Shown: in pieces, positions 21,536-31,582 of the stretch
How positions within the stretch are numbered: position 1 is the first letter of the stretch
How the letters are laid out: every line of letters starts with the position of its first letter
Program-made: the position numbers and the translations under genes
NCBI GenBank assembly: GCA_031292625.1
Contig: JARLGU010000021.1
Location: forward strand, 44,682 to 108,681
Length of the DNA: 64,000 bases
Direction: 5' to 3'
DNA from: Capsulimonadaceae bacterium
GTDB lineage: Bacteria; Armatimonadota; Armatimonadia; Armatimonadales; Capsulimonadaceae
Notes under the pieces: model-generated
Databases searched by the model: none
Told to the model about the DNA's origin: nothing
What the model saw: the letters and a program-made list of their open reading frames with translations, nothing else

Positions 21536-22354
21536 CTAGCGATTTCTTGGCGTTCTAAGCACCCTCATACCATCCCGGATGTAGCGCCGGACGTCGGTCG
21601 ACGACGCGCCATGCCCTCCCGAAGCGAAGTAAGCTCCTGCCGCCCGGCCAATGGCATACGTTCCTGCGTACGCTACGGCCGCCTTCACAACGACGCCAAC
21701 TCCGGCCGGAACAAAGCCGATCGCCTGCCTTGCGGCCGCGCGCCAGAGGAACGCTCCGCCGACCACAAACGCGAACTCGCGAGTGCGCTGGCGCAAATCC
21801 GGAGGTAACCCGTAACAAGCCGCGACCATCAAGAAAAGCTCAACTTGATTGCGGGTCAGGGCCACGAGATCCCCGGCTGCCGTAAACGGCAGCAACCAGT
21901 CGCCTGCGGGAATCACGCCAGGCAAGGCCGAGAGGCCGGCAAGCTTCGCGTTTCGACGAGCATACTCGGCGCTGACCTGTTCGATCACCGCCGGACGAAA
22001 GGCGGGAAAGCGTTTCGCAAGGCCGATGCGCGCCTCGCCACGGCGATCCAGGATATCGTCGACCACCGCCTTAAGCGCCTGTTCACTTCCCGCAACAAGA
22101 TCGGCATCGAACACAATGACATCGCCAGCCCCTTGTCCGGGTTCCGCGCCGCGCCGGATATGCTCGCTGACGTCCTGCCCGGCAATCGTATCCGCCCTCT
22201 CGCGGCCGAGGCGGTCAATGGCCGACGCGATCGCGTCATCCGCGCCCACAACGGCCAGCGTCACCGGAAGCGCAATGGCGGCCTCGATCTCAGCAGTCGA
22301 AATCCCTTGCGCCATGTTCCAGATTTTGACCGCGCCAGCGATCTTGTTTTTCAA
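21536..22354 (-). CDS. DUF697/YcjF-like protein
   Basis: FPAFRPAVIEQVSAEYARRNAKLAGLSALPGVIPAGDWLLPFTAAGDLVALTRNQVELFLMVAACYG...GRAAGAYFASG. Confidence 0.65.
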   Translation of the reverse strand: MKNKIAGAVKIWNMAQGISTAEIEAAIALPVTLAVVGADDAIASAIDRLGRERADTIAGQDVSEHIRRGAEPGQGAGDVIVFDADLVAGSEQALKAVVDDILDRRGEARIGLAKRFPAFRPAVIEQVSAEYARRNAKLAGLSALPGVIPAGDWLLPFTAAGDLVALTRNQVELFLMVAACYGLPPDLRQRTREFAFVVGGAFLWRAAARQAIGFVPAGVGVVVKAAVAYAGTYAIGRAAGAYFASGGHGASSTDVRRYIRDGMRVLRTPRNR

Positions 22355-22479
22355 GCGGTCCTCCAGTTAACAACAACAACCAATCTGCACATGGAGAAAT
22401 AGACGCAAATACGCGCCAATTTGTTGCAGGGAGATTCGCGGCGCGGCAACGAGGCCCGCCAATGCTTAACGGTGGGACA

Positions 22480-22519
22480 TAAAAACTGGGGCGGCGGACG
22501 TCCAAGGACGCCCGCCGCG
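22480..22519 (-). terminator. Intrinsic terminator between riboswitch-like element and DUF697 gene
   Basis: Minus strand GCGGCGGGCGUCC-UU-GGACGUCCGCCGC-CCCAGUUUUUAU. Confidence 0.75.
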
Positions 22520-22569
22520 AATGGAGCTCACCCAACCCAGGGAGATAGACAATCGAACAATACGCACCT

Positions 22570-22655
22570 ATTCGATAGCTCGGCCTTCTTCCCGAAGGAA
22601 GACCCGGTAGCTTTGCGTCACCGCCTCACGGCGGCTTTGCCATTGTCGTAGATGA
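22570..22655 (-). ncRNA. GEMM-I (cyclic-di-GMP-I class) riboswitch-like aptamer
   Basis: Minus strand ACAAUGGCAAAGCCGCC-GUGA-GGCGGUGACGCAAAGCUACCGGGUCUUCC-UUCG-GGAAGAAGGCCGAGCUAUCG: GGCAAA, GNRA-capped P1b, GACGCAAAGC junction, second hairpin, and 3' GCUAU able to pair with 5' AUGGC. Confidence 0.72.
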
Positions 22656-22731
22656 GTGAGACTACCGATAAAGATTATGTGCAGCAGGCAAGCGTCTCCA
22701 TACTGTTACAATTACCAGTGTTGTCTCGGCA

Positions 22732-23754
22732 TCAGAGAGAGCGTCCCGCCGCCGCCGCAAATGCCGGTAAATCGACCATCAGCTGATTAAAAGCCGGGAT
22801 CGTGATCGATTGCGCGCCGTCTTTAAGCGCCTTCTCGGGATTCGGATGCACCTCAATAATCAATCCATCCGCGCCAACCGCGACAGCAGCCTTGCTCATC
22901 GCGGGAACCATGGACGAGCGCCCAGTCCCCTGCGACGGATCGACGATCACCGGAAGGTGACTCAATTCCCGAACAGCCAGCACCGCTGATAGGTCCAGCG
23001 TGTTGCGAGTGTAAGGCTCGAACGTGCGAACGCCCCTCTCACAGAGCATCACCTGCGTATTTCCGCCCATCACGATGTACTCGGCCGCCTGCAGCCATTC
23101 CTCGATCTTCGCGGTCATCCCGCGCTTAAGCATAACCGGCTTGCGGATCTTGCCGACTTCTTCAAGGATTTCGTAATTCTGCATATTGCGCGTGCCGATC
23201 TGCAAAATATCCGCATACTCGGCGACCAGCTCGATGTTGCGCACATGCATAACCTCGGTGATCACCTGCAGGCCGGTCTCTTCCCGCGCTTCCGCGAGCA
23301 ACTTGAGACCGTCGAGCCCCATTCCTTGAAACGAGTACGGCGACGTGCTCGGCTTGTAAGCTCCGCCGCGCAGGACGGTGGCTCCAGCCGCTTTCACCGC
23401 GCGCGCAGTCTTAAGAAGCTGCTCCCGCGACTCCACCGTACACGGTCCCGCCATCACTACGACGCGGTTTCCGCCGATCTCGACATCACCGGCGCGCACC
23501 ACCGACTTCTCCGATTTAAACTCCTTGGCGACGAACTTGTACGGCTTGAGCACGAAAACAATGTCGGCGACCGCCTCCAGCGCCCTCAGCTGATCCGCCG
23601 CCGCTTCCTTGTCGGCCCCGGGAGCGCCAACGGCTCCAATCACCGTTCGCTCGACCCCGTAGATCGGATGAACGCCGTATCCCATCTCCTTGAGCGTGCT
23701 CTCCACACCCTCGACCTGCTCGGGCGTCGAGCCCTGCTTCAGAATAATTATCAC
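22732..23754 (-). CDS. aroF: 3-deoxy-7-phosphoheptulonate synthase (DAHP synthase)
   Basis: [49 protein letters not shown]...[42 protein letters not shown]...[13 protein letters not shown]. Confidence 0.96.
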   Translation of the reverse strand: MIIILKQGSTPEQVEGVESTLKEMGYGVHPIYGVERTVIGAVGAPGADKEAAADQLRALEAVADIVFVLKPYKFVAKEFKSEKSVVRAGDVEIGGNRVVVMAGPCTVESREQLLKTARAVKAAGATVLRGGAYKPSTSPYSFQGMGLDGLKLLAEAREETGLQVITEVMHVRNIELVAEYADILQIGTRNMQNYEILEEVGKIRKPVMLKRGMTAKIEEWLQAAEYIVMGGNTQVMLCERGVRTFEPYTRNTLDLSAVLAVRELSHLPVIVDPSQGTGRSSMVPAMSKAAVAVGADGLIIEVHPNPEKALKDGAQSITIPAFNQLMVDLPAFAAAAGRSL

Positions 23755-23864
23755 AACCGAACTCCTATCTCTTAGCGCACATTTAGCGTAATTATACCTT
23801 GGCGAGCAATTGGCAGGCGTCGAACACAGCGCGCCGGCGCATGCGATGGAAGCTCAAACCGTGC

Positions 23865-24344
23865 TTAAGGGTGCAAGCGAGCCGCCGCGCGAAGCTGTTC
23901 GAGGCGGTCACGCTGATCGGGGGTAAGGAGGGTTTGGAGCGCCTGCCGCTCCTGGTCGTTCACGCCTTTGAGCGCAGCCCGTTTTTGCAACGGCGTGAGT
24001 GTCGGATCGTTTTTGTACGACTGGCGAAGCCCCTTGAACCATTCGCTGACCGCTCGAAACTGAGAGCGCTGCGCCGGACTAAGGGCGAGAGCACGCACGA
24101 CATTCTTGCCTGCGGTCAGGGCGCGGCGATCGACAACAGGAACCGGAACGCGCGTGGTCGACAGGGGGGAAATCGACTGCGAAATGACTGCGGAAGCGCC
24201 TGGCTTGTCAGGCAACTGCGCCATTGGGCGCGCAATTGGACCATCGCCAAAAGCGGCAACGGATGTTAGAGCCATCGCCAAGATGAGTTGAATCGCCGCT
24301 GCTCCGAGGCTGCAACGCCCAAAATATCTTCTCCCATCGTCCAT
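23865..24344 (-). CDS. Hypothetical secreted protein (Spy/LTxxQ-like)
   Basis: Hydrophobic N-terminus; LSPAQRSQFRAV...LTPLQKRAAL...LLTPDQRDRLEQL. Confidence 0.5.
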   Translation of the reverse strand: MDDGRRYFGRCSLGAAAIQLILAMALTSVAAFGDGPIARPMAQLPDKPGASAVISQSISPLSTTRVPVPVVDRRALTAGKNVVRALALSPAQRSQFRAVSEWFKGLRQSYKNDPTLTPLQKRAALKGVNDQERQALQTLLTPDQRDRLEQLRAAARLHP

Positions 24345-24626
24345 CGTCCAAATGCTCCCTTAAGAGCTTAGACGCTATAACGCTTATCGGGTTCATACAC
24401 CTCTAAGGTTGAAGGCTTTAGTGCGATATAAAATGACGAGTATTGTAAAATCACGCTATATAGCATACAGTATTACAAAAATACTTGAATAAACGTAAGC
24501 CAGATTACAGATTATCACGTCTACTTGCTATAAGCTAAAATTGCACTCGGATAAGCATTCGATATCATTAGAATCATGTCGTACCGAAGAGCTTATCAAT
24601 AATGAACGTGGACACCAGGAGTCACC

Positions 24627-24851
24627 ATGTTACTAGGTAAAGAGAAGATAATGCTACGGCCTGGAACCGTAGTAAGGCTCAAATCCGGAGGTCCTGACAT
24701 GTCTGTCAAGGAAGATTTGGGCAGCGTCATTCTATGTCAATGGTTTGTCGGTTGCAAACTCGAAAGCGCATTTTTCCCTATGGAATCGCTCTGTATGTTG
24801 GAGAACAAGGCCGACGCCGCCCGCTTCTCCGGAGAGACCTTGGCGGCCTAG
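24627..24851 (+). CDS. YodC-like DUF2158 small protein
   Basis: RPGTVVRLKSGGPDMSV.....VILCQWFVGCKLESAFFPMESL. Confidence 0.75.
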   Translation: MLLGKEKIMLRPGTVVRLKSGGPDMSVKEDLGSVILCQWFVGCKLESAFFPMESLCMLENKADAARFSGETLAA

Positions 24852-25092
24852 CCCGCTTATTATCCCCTCGATTTGTACCGCCCGTCCCAAAGCCAATGTT
24901 GCACCTGGGACGGGCATTATCTCTATTTAACAGCGCTTTCACTCAACCGCCAAGCGCTCGTCGCAAGATTGCGCTAGACGCATATGAACAGCTCTTACGA
25001 GGGCCAAAATCCTCGTAAGGAAGACTGCATAGAATCGACGATCACTGAGTGCGCTTGCCCCGCGAGGACGCACTCAGCGACTTCTTCCCACC

Positions 25093-26085
25093 CTAGCCGT
25101 ACGTCACGATCACCTTGCCAGACTCGCCTTCCATCGCACGGTACGCCTCGCCGATCCGATCAATCGGAAACGTATGCGTGATCAGCGTCTCGACCGGCAG
25201 GCCTTTACGCCAAAGCGCAACCATTTCGGGGAACTCACAGAAATGGAAGAACCACGAACCGGTCGCGGTAATATCGCGTCGAATGAAGTGCTCGCTCGGC
25301 GATAGTTCCACGGCCCCTTGCTCGCCATTGAAGATGACGTGTCCCGCCGTGCGCACTGACGTAAAGCACTGCTTGGCGGTCACTGGCGAGCCTGCGGCCT
25401 CGATGCAAACGTCCGCGCCGCCCCCGGTAATTTCCCGGATCTTTGCCGGGACATCCGTTTCAGCGTCGGCCAAGATCGTCATCGACGCGCCCATTTGTTT
25501 GGCGAGCGCCAAACGCGGGGTGACGCGATCGATGCCGATAACAGTGCGTCCGAGGAAGCTCTGAAGAATGACGCTTCCCAACCCAATGGGTCCGAGGCCA
25601 AAGATAGCGACGGTTTTCGGATTCTCCGCCTCAAATTTCTTGGACGTATGATACGGCACGCCAAAGCCGTCGCCGCCCACGAGCACGCCGACGTCCCACG
25701 GCAGGTCGTCGGGAAGCTTGTTGCAAGCCCTCGCAGGGACCGTAAAGTACTCGGCGTGCATATTCGAGTAGCCGGCAAACTTCGGACACCACGTGTACTG
25801 CCCCTTGCGGCAGTAGTCGCACTCGCCGCAACCTACGACGGCGGACGCGGCGACCCGGTCGCCGGCGTGAACGATGTCGACGCCTTCGCCCACCGCGCTG
25901 ATCACGCCCGCTGCTTCGTGCCCCGAGTTGCCGGTCGCATTTCCTTTGCCTCGGTAGCCATGCATTTCACTGCCGCAGATGGCGGACATCACCGTCTTGA
26001 TAACGACGAACCCCGGCTCCGCAACCGGAATCGGAACGTCTTCAATGCGCACCTCGGAATTGCCAATTAATTTCGCGATTTTCAT
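25093..26085 (-). CDS. Zinc-dependent alcohol/polyol dehydrogenase (MDR)
   Basis: ICGSEMHGYRG...GHEAAGVISAVGEGVDIVHAGDRVAASAVVGCGECDYCRKGQYTWCP. Confidence 0.93.
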   Translation of the reverse strand: MKIAKLIGNSEVRIEDVPIPVAEPGFVVIKTVMSAICGSEMHGYRGKGNATGNSGHEAAGVISAVGEGVDIVHAGDRVAASAVVGCGECDYCRKGQYTWCPKFAGYSNMHAEYFTVPARACNKLPDDLPWDVGVLVGGDGFGVPYHTSKKFEAENPKTVAIFGLGPIGLGSVILQSFLGRTVIGIDRVTPRLALAKQMGASMTILADAETDVPAKIREITGGGADVCIEAAGSPVTAKQCFTSVRTAGHVIFNGEQGAVELSPSEHFIRRDITATGSWFFHFCEFPEMVALWRKGLPVETLITHTFPIDRIGEAYRAMEGESGKVIVTYG

Positions 26086-27068
26086 AGCGCAAACTCCTCC
26101 TGAACTTGAACACGCCGCCCCTCCGCAATCGACCGCTTGAGCGCGGCCTCGAACTGAAGCTCCCGTAGACCGGCGATGCCGGGGACAGGGGGCTTGCCGC
26201 CGGTTCGCAGCGATTCGAGGTAAGCCGCGAGCGAACGCTGAAAGGAACGATCGTAGCTCGCCCAGCGATTTGCGTTGGCTCCCGGACTGTAGTGCTCGAT
26301 CTGATCCCCATCGCCGGCAATGAGGTCAAGCGGACCGTCCAGGTCCTGCACGCGAATGCGGCCATGTTCAAAGAGGAACGTCATGTCGTAAAGCGGCGTG
26401 CTCAAGCTCCAGCCGCATGTCCCGACGAGGGTTCCGGCGCCGCCGCCCGCAAGTCGAAACGCCGCAGTAACGTCGACCGCGTCATAGAACGACCGGACCG
26501 TCGTTCCGCTTGAGCCCGAGAGTTCCGTGACGTCTCCCGCCAGAAAAAGCATCAGATCGATGCAGTGGCTCCAACACGCATAATGCGCCGCCCCATACAC
26601 GCCGACGACGCTGCCGAGGTTGCGCTCTTCGATCAGTTTGACCGTCTGAACGGCGTGATCAAAGAAACGATAATTAAACACCATGGCCGTCTCGCAGCCT
26701 CGCTTCTCCGCAAGATGAATCACCTCGCGACCGCGGACGAAGTCCTCCTCGCTCACGTGCGCCTGGCCATTGCGCGCGACAAGCGGCTTCTCGAAGAACA
26801 GGCGCGGCGCCCCCAGTTCAATCAGCGCCGTCGCTACCTCGTCCCGGCATGTTTCCGACGTCAACACGAGCACGGCGTCAGGCTTCCAGAGCGCCAAATC
26901 CTCGAGGGAGGCGAAAAGCTCGCCGCCGTGAGCCGCCACGATCTCCTGCGCGGCGACGGCCGTCCTGTTGTAGTAGCCAAGCGAAACGTCTTCGACGCTT
27001 GCCAAATACGGAATGTACTGCTTGCGGGCCACATTGCCGGTCCCCGCGATTGCGATCTTCAGTGACAT
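26082..27068 (-). CDS. Gfo/Idh/MocA-family oxidoreductase
   Basis: LKIAIAGTGNVARKQYIPYLASVEDVSLGYYNRT...LFFEKPLVARNGQ. Confidence 0.92.
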   Translation of the reverse strand: MSLKIAIAGTGNVARKQYIPYLASVEDVSLGYYNRTAVAAQEIVAAHGGELFASLEDLALWKPDAVLVLTSETCRDEVATALIELGAPRLFFEKPLVARNGQAHVSEEDFVRGREVIHLAEKRGCETAMVFNYRFFDHAVQTVKLIEERNLGSVVGVYGAAHYACWSHCIDLMLFLAGDVTELSGSSGTTVRSFYDAVDVTAAFRLAGGGAGTLVGTCGWSLSTPLYDMTFLFEHGRIRVQDLDGPLDLIAGDGDQIEHYSPGANANRWASYDRSFQRSLAAYLESLRTGGKPPVPGIAGLRELQFEAALKRSIAEGRRVQVQEEFAL

Positions 27069-27209
27069 GGTGTTGTCCTCAATGAATGGTTATCGATATT
27101 TCGACAGTCAGGCGCGCCGGCTTATTCGTACCGGACGACGTCAACGCTGAAATACTGTACACCTAGCGCCGGGCGAATGCGAGGATAATATTCAGCGATG
27201 ACAGGACAA

Positions 27210-28112
27210 TTATCTGCGGCAAGCAGAACGGTATGCGGTCGGACTGCAGCCTTCCGCCGCGCGAAAGACGCGAGCATAATAGGCGGCGTCGGAATAACCG
27301 CAAGCTTGAGCGATCTGCGAAATGGACATGCCCGTATATGTCGTTAGCAAATGCTTTGAGTGCAAGACACGCAGTGCCGTCAGAAACTCCCACGGGCTCT
27401 TGCCCGTCTCGCGTTTGAAGACCTCGCAAAAGTGCCCTGGCGTCAGACAGGCGACATCCGCGATCTCGCTGAGCGTAAGGGAATCGGAGAAGCGGAGCCG
27501 GATATACTCGATCGCCGATGCAACCGACGCCGGTCCCGCGGTTCCAGCTACGGCATCGTCCATTGGCTCCAAGCCGGACCCGACGACCGCGGCCCTCCCC
27601 ACCTGAACGACACAATCGAGAAACCACGAAAACGCCGCCGTGCGAAAGCCCGGACGGCGTCGGCGGAGTTCCTCGTCCATCAATACCACGCTTCGCCAAA
27701 CCCGTTCGCGCTGCTCAACGGGCAGACGCACGCCCCGGCGGACCGGCGGCAGGCGGAACAGCTCTTCGAGCAGCGAAAGGGCGTCCAAAGCGAGCGAGCG
27801 CGCCGGGCCGGTCAAAAGATCGTGGCGAAAGAGGAGGTTGTCGATCACGAGGTTCGTACAGTCGTAGCCGTGTCGTTCCCCAGGGGCAATCAGCAGCACA
27901 TCGCCCGGCACGATTCCGCAACGCTCGCGCGTGTCGCCGACGATGTGCACCCCGTTGCCGTCGCGCACGAAGACCATCTCCGCAAAGTCGTGCGTGTGCA
28001 ACGGCTGCGGCGTCTGGTGATGCGCTCGCGTCAACGTGAGCGGAACGCCAAGCGACGCAAAGAAATCATCGGCGGTATACTCAAAGACTTGTGGCCGTCT
28101 CGCTACCATCAT
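27210..28112 (-). CDS. AraC-family transcriptional regulator
   Basis: Cupin-like H..DFAEMVFV..G....G....; C-terminal LTLSEIADVACLTPGHFCEVFKRETGKSPWEFLTALRVLHSKHLLTTYTGMSISQIAQACGYSDAAYYARVFRAAEG. Confidence 0.9.
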   Translation of the reverse strand: MMVARRPQVFEYTADDFFASLGVPLTLTRAHHQTPQPLHTHDFAEMVFVRDGNGVHIVGDTRERCGIVPGDVLLIAPGERHGYDCTNLVIDNLLFRHDLLTGPARSLALDALSLLEELFRLPPVRRGVRLPVEQRERVWRSVVLMDEELRRRRPGFRTAAFSWFLDCVVQVGRAAVVGSGLEPMDDAVAGTAGPASVASAIEYIRLRFSDSLTLSEIADVACLTPGHFCEVFKRETGKSPWEFLTALRVLHSKHLLTTYTGMSISQIAQACGYSDAAYYARVFRAAEGCSPTAYRSACRR

Positions 28113-28162
28113 TCAGTCCTTCGGGCCCGAACCGGCCCTGCCTCAGCGGAAGGCGCCTCAAT

Positions 28163-29407
28163 TTACTTCCTGATCAATTCGATCGCGCCCCAATGTCCTG
28201 GCGCAACGGGAATATCGATAACCGCGCCGCGCCGCGCTTCGTAATAACGCAAGAGCTGTTTGCTCCAAGAATAGCCTACCTCGTGCCGGTCGTATTGGAA
28301 CCATGCGGGCGCGGTAAATGCCAGAAAAAGAACGATTAGAAACAGTTTGGCATATCCAACGCCCCGTCCGTGCGGCAGCGCGGAAGACGGCGTCAGGGAA
28401 AGGCATGCCGCGATAACCGCAAGCGTATGATAGCGTCCCCATGACAAAGCGCCGTGGCTCATGGAAGCTGATACGAGAGCGCACGCCGCAACCAGAAAGA
28501 GGCTGATCGAGAACCTATTCCGATCCATTACGGCCGTAACAAACAAGCCGATCCAAACGACAACGCCAATCCAGCACGGCGTGCTTGTGGTAAAGAGTCG
28601 ATCGACCACGCTGTTGACGGCGATTGCGACCGCGCCTAAGTGGACGGAATGAGCCAGCCTCCCGGAGTGCATGAGGAAGATAATCTGAACGGCGGATCCG
28701 GCCAACAAAGTCGCAACCTTCCAAAGAGCCCCCTTGTCGCGCAGTTTCCCGAGCGCGACGGCGCAAAGCGCGACGTAGATCGCGAACGGCCCCGTCAAAC
28801 TGAAGATAACAAACATTGCGGCATCGAGGGCAGTAAAGACCCGATTCTTCGCCGGCTCGCAGAGGAGGATCAACAGCATGATGACGCAAGTAAACCAATG
28901 CGCGTTCGTAGCGTTGCCATAGGCTTCCGAGGGAATCGGCGCCAGCGCGTAGAGAAGAGCGCTCGCCAAACGCGTCGCCGGAATCCTCAGAAAAGTCGCG
29001 CGATCACTGACCAGGTAGAACAACGGCAGCACGAGCACGGCCAAGCTCAAGACGGTCATAACAAGCGGGCCGTCGACCAAGGGAAACCGGACAGCGAACC
29101 ATGCAAATAACCGCGGGACAAGGTGAAGATAACCCGAGTACGGCTGCAAGAACAGCGCCATGGATGGATTGTTGAATGCCGGACCGTAAAACTCCTTGCC
29201 ATCCTCCGCCCAGAAAGCCGCATGCGCCAGCAAATCCCATGCACGCAAAACCATAACAGCCGAGCACGCGAGCGCGAATACCAGGCGAACAGCAGGCGAT
29301 GGACGAAACAACGCAATATGATCGACAATCACGCGAACGCCATTACGCTGCCGATGAGGCTGTTTGTCCTCCAATACAGTTTGGGTGATCGAAGGTTGGT
29401 TATCCAT
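28163..29407 (-). CDS. Multi-pass membrane protein (hypothetical)
   Basis: Numerous hydrophobic segments (e.g. FALACSAVMVLRAWDLL, VMTVLSLAVLVLPLFYLV). Confidence 0.6.
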   Translation of the reverse strand: MDNQPSITQTVLEDKQPHRQRNGVRVIVDHIALFRPSPAVRLVFALACSAVMVLRAWDLLAHAAFWAEDGKEFYGPAFNNPSMALFLQPYSGYLHLVPRLFAWFAVRFPLVDGPLVMTVLSLAVLVLPLFYLVSDRATFLRIPATRLASALLYALAPIPSEAYGNATNAHWFTCVIMLLILLCEPAKNRVFTALDAAMFVIFSLTGPFAIYVALCAVALGKLRDKGALWKVATLLAGSAVQIIFLMHSGRLAHSVHLGAVAIAVNSVVDRLFTTSTPCWIGVVVWIGLFVTAVMDRNRFSISLFLVAACALVSASMSHGALSWGRYHTLAVIAACLSLTPSSALPHGRGVGYAKLFLIVLFLAFTAPAWFQYDRHEVGYSWSKQLLRYYEARRGAVIDIPVAPGHWGAIELIRK

Positions 29408-29550
29408 TTCGTTGGATCGGCAGTGAACCAGTCTAGAGGATCACATGCGTTTCGTTTTCCTATTATGATGCGTTTTGCCGGATCTCTCGAACATCGACCA
29501 AGTTTTACGCCCATCGCGCCTTTCTGCATGAGATCCAAAAAACTATATCA

Positions 29551-29619
29551 ACTCCATCGATGGAGTACTTGACAGGACGGACGAAGTAACCTATAATGGA
29601 ACAACTCCATCGATGGAGT
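29551..29619 (+). promoter_or_regulatory. Consensus promoter TTGACA-17-TATAAT flanked by two identical 16-bp palindromic operators
   Basis: ACTCCATCGATGGAGT at 29551-29566 and 29604-29619; TTGACA 29569-29574; TATAAT 29592-29597. Confidence 0.85.
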
Positions 29620-29634
29620 GTCCGGAACCAGTCC

Positions 29635-30705
29635 ATGCCAATTGATACACGCCTCGGGGCGGCGCCAAAATATGTTCAGCTTGCGGATCATCTGCGTAAG
29701 CAGATCAAGCGCGGCACTTTGAAGCCGGGCGACCGACTGCCCTCGCAAGCCGAGCTCAAAGCGCAATACGGCATCAGTCAGGCGACCATGGAGAGGCTGC
29801 ACGCCAGCTTGGAGCAGGAAGGCTTGATCGTCCGCCGCCAGGGCAGCGGAACGTTTGTCGCGCCGCCTCCGGAACGTATCCGGACGGGAATAGTCGGCGT
29901 CACCGGCGTCGGTTTTCTCGTCGACAGGAGCTTCTATTGGATGCATATCCTCGAAGGCATTCGCTCCGTCGCCACCCCGGCAGGCTTCCAAATCATGCTG
30001 ATCGACCCACGAGCGTCGGAGATCAATACCGATAGCGTCGATGGCCTCTTCGTGACTGGCTGGGACAAGCCGGAATTCATTCGTACGTTCCCGAATGTCG
30101 AGACGGTTGAACTTATCACCGCATCGGGATCAGGAAGCAGCGTCGTCGCGGACGATTTCGGCGGCGGCGTGATCGCCACTGAATATCTTCTTGGTCTGGG
30201 CCACAAGCGCATCGCCATGCTAGGCAACGAAGGATATCACATCTCGGAGATTCGCGCCGAGGGTTACAAATATGCGCTTAAACGGGCCGGGATCGAGCCG
30301 GATCCTGCTTGGCTCCGAATGATTGCGGATCTTTGGCCAGAGTTCCAGAAAAATGGCCAATCTCATATGAACAAATGGCTGGATGAAGATTGGGACAAGC
30401 TCGGCTGCACGGCGCTGCTCGCGCACAACGACCCGACTGCGCTCGGCGCAATCGCCGCGTTCCGAAAACGAGGCTACGACGTTCCGGGGAAAGTCAGTGT
30501 CGTCGGATATGACGCGACGGGGCTGTATGACAACGCGGACCCCTTGCTTACGAGCGTGGCCGTCCCTCTTCAAGAGGTTGGAAGAATCGGGATGAGCACA
30601 TTGCTTGCGCGCATCAATGACGATGGTGACCGCAACGGACAGGAAGTAGTTCCCGTAACGCTGCGGCACGGTCATTCGGCGGCAGCGATCGCGGACACAA
30701 AGTAA
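29635..30705 (+). CDS. GntR/LacI-type transcriptional regulator (start downstream of the +1 region, not 29596)
   Basis: KYVQLADHLRKQIKRGTLKPGDRLPSQAELKAQYGISQATMERLHASLEQEGLIVRRQGSGTFV + LacI-like sensor domain (GLGHKRIAMLGNEGYH...VVGYDATGLYD). Confidence 0.9.
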   Translation: MPIDTRLGAAPKYVQLADHLRKQIKRGTLKPGDRLPSQAELKAQYGISQATMERLHASLEQEGLIVRRQGSGTFVAPPPERIRTGIVGVTGVGFLVDRSFYWMHILEGIRSVATPAGFQIMLIDPRASEINTDSVDGLFVTGWDKPEFIRTFPNVETVELITASGSGSSVVADDFGGGVIATEYLLGLGHKRIAMLGNEGYHISEIRAEGYKYALKRAGIEPDPAWLRMIADLWPEFQKNGQSHMNKWLDEDWDKLGCTALLAHNDPTALGAIAAFRKRGYDVPGKVSVVGYDATGLYDNADPLLTSVAVPLQEVGRIGMSTLLARINDDGDRNGQEVVPVTLRHGHSAAAIADTK

Positions 30706-30736
30706 GAGCTAGATATACGAAAGGTCGACAAAGACG

Positions 30737-31579
30737 ATGGACACGAAACCGAAAGCTACTCACGCTCCTCATGGAGGATTTACTCTTATCGAGTTGCTCG
30801 TCGTTATCGCAATCATTGCGATTCTTGCAGCAATATTGTTTCCTGTATTCGCGACGGCCAGAGAGAAAGCAAGGGCGACCGCCTGTACGAGCAATCTGAA
30901 GCAGCTCGGAATCGCCTTCCTCCAATACGAGCAGGACTACGACGAACTTAACCCCGCGGGCGACAGCGGATGGATGGCCAATGGATGGGCATACTGTCTA
31001 TACCCATACGTTAAGTCTAAGGCTGTCTTCACATGCCCTGACGACACGACTGCCGTCAAAGCGAACGCACAAGCTCCTGGCGACACTCTCGTGTCGTATG
31101 CCTCCAACTCGCAGTTGTACAGCCTTCCAATGACCAAGGCCACGGCCGTTGCGAAGACGGTGCAACTCATCGAAGTCGCCGGAGTCCAGTGCGCGATCGG
31201 CGTCTCAAACAGTGCATGCTGGAACTCTTCGTGGGGTATGGCGTTCGACTACAGTTGCGCGACCTACCAGTTTTCGCCCGGCACGGAAGGGGCGCAGGTA
31301 TATACGGGGCGCCAAAACCTGAACGACGGGTCGACGTTTGCCACAGGCTATTTGGGTGGACGCGGTACCTTTGGAAATCCATATGGACAGTTCGCGTCTC
31401 CGACCGGGCGTCACAACAATGGGGCGAACTACCTTATGGCTGATGGACACGTTAAATGGCTGATGGGCAACTTGGTGTCAAGCGGCACCGTCGCCCCCAA
31501 CTCGACTTACGCTCAGGGATCACAAAACGCCGCCGGGGCTGAAGTATCGACCTTTGCCGCCACATTCTCGCCGATCTAA
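30737..31579 (+). CDS. DUF1559-type pseudopilin-like protein
   Basis: [46 protein letters not shown]...[11 protein letters not shown]. Confidence 0.93.
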   Translation: MDTKPKATHAPHGGFTLIELLVVIAIIAILAAILFPVFATAREKARATACTSNLKQLGIAFLQYEQDYDELNPAGDSGWMANGWAYCLYPYVKSKAVFTCPDDTTAVKANAQAPGDTLVSYASNSQLYSLPMTKATAVAKTVQLIEVAGVQCAIGVSNSACWNSSWGMAFDYSCATYQFSPGTEGAQVYTGRQNLNDGSTFATGYLGGRGTFGNPYGQFASPTGRHNNGANYLMADGHVKWLMGNLVSSGTVAPNSTYAQGSQNAAGAEVSTFAATFSPI

Positions 31580-31582
31580 CAA

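Noticed and set aside
24360-24626. AT-rich intergenic stretch with short inverted strings (gcatacagtattac/acaaaaatacttg)
   Set aside because: No perfect long arms, promoter logic or conserved RNA motif could be supported by eye.
27163-27699. 178-aa minus ORF
   Set aside because: Out-of-frame overlap with the AraC-family gene 27210..28112.
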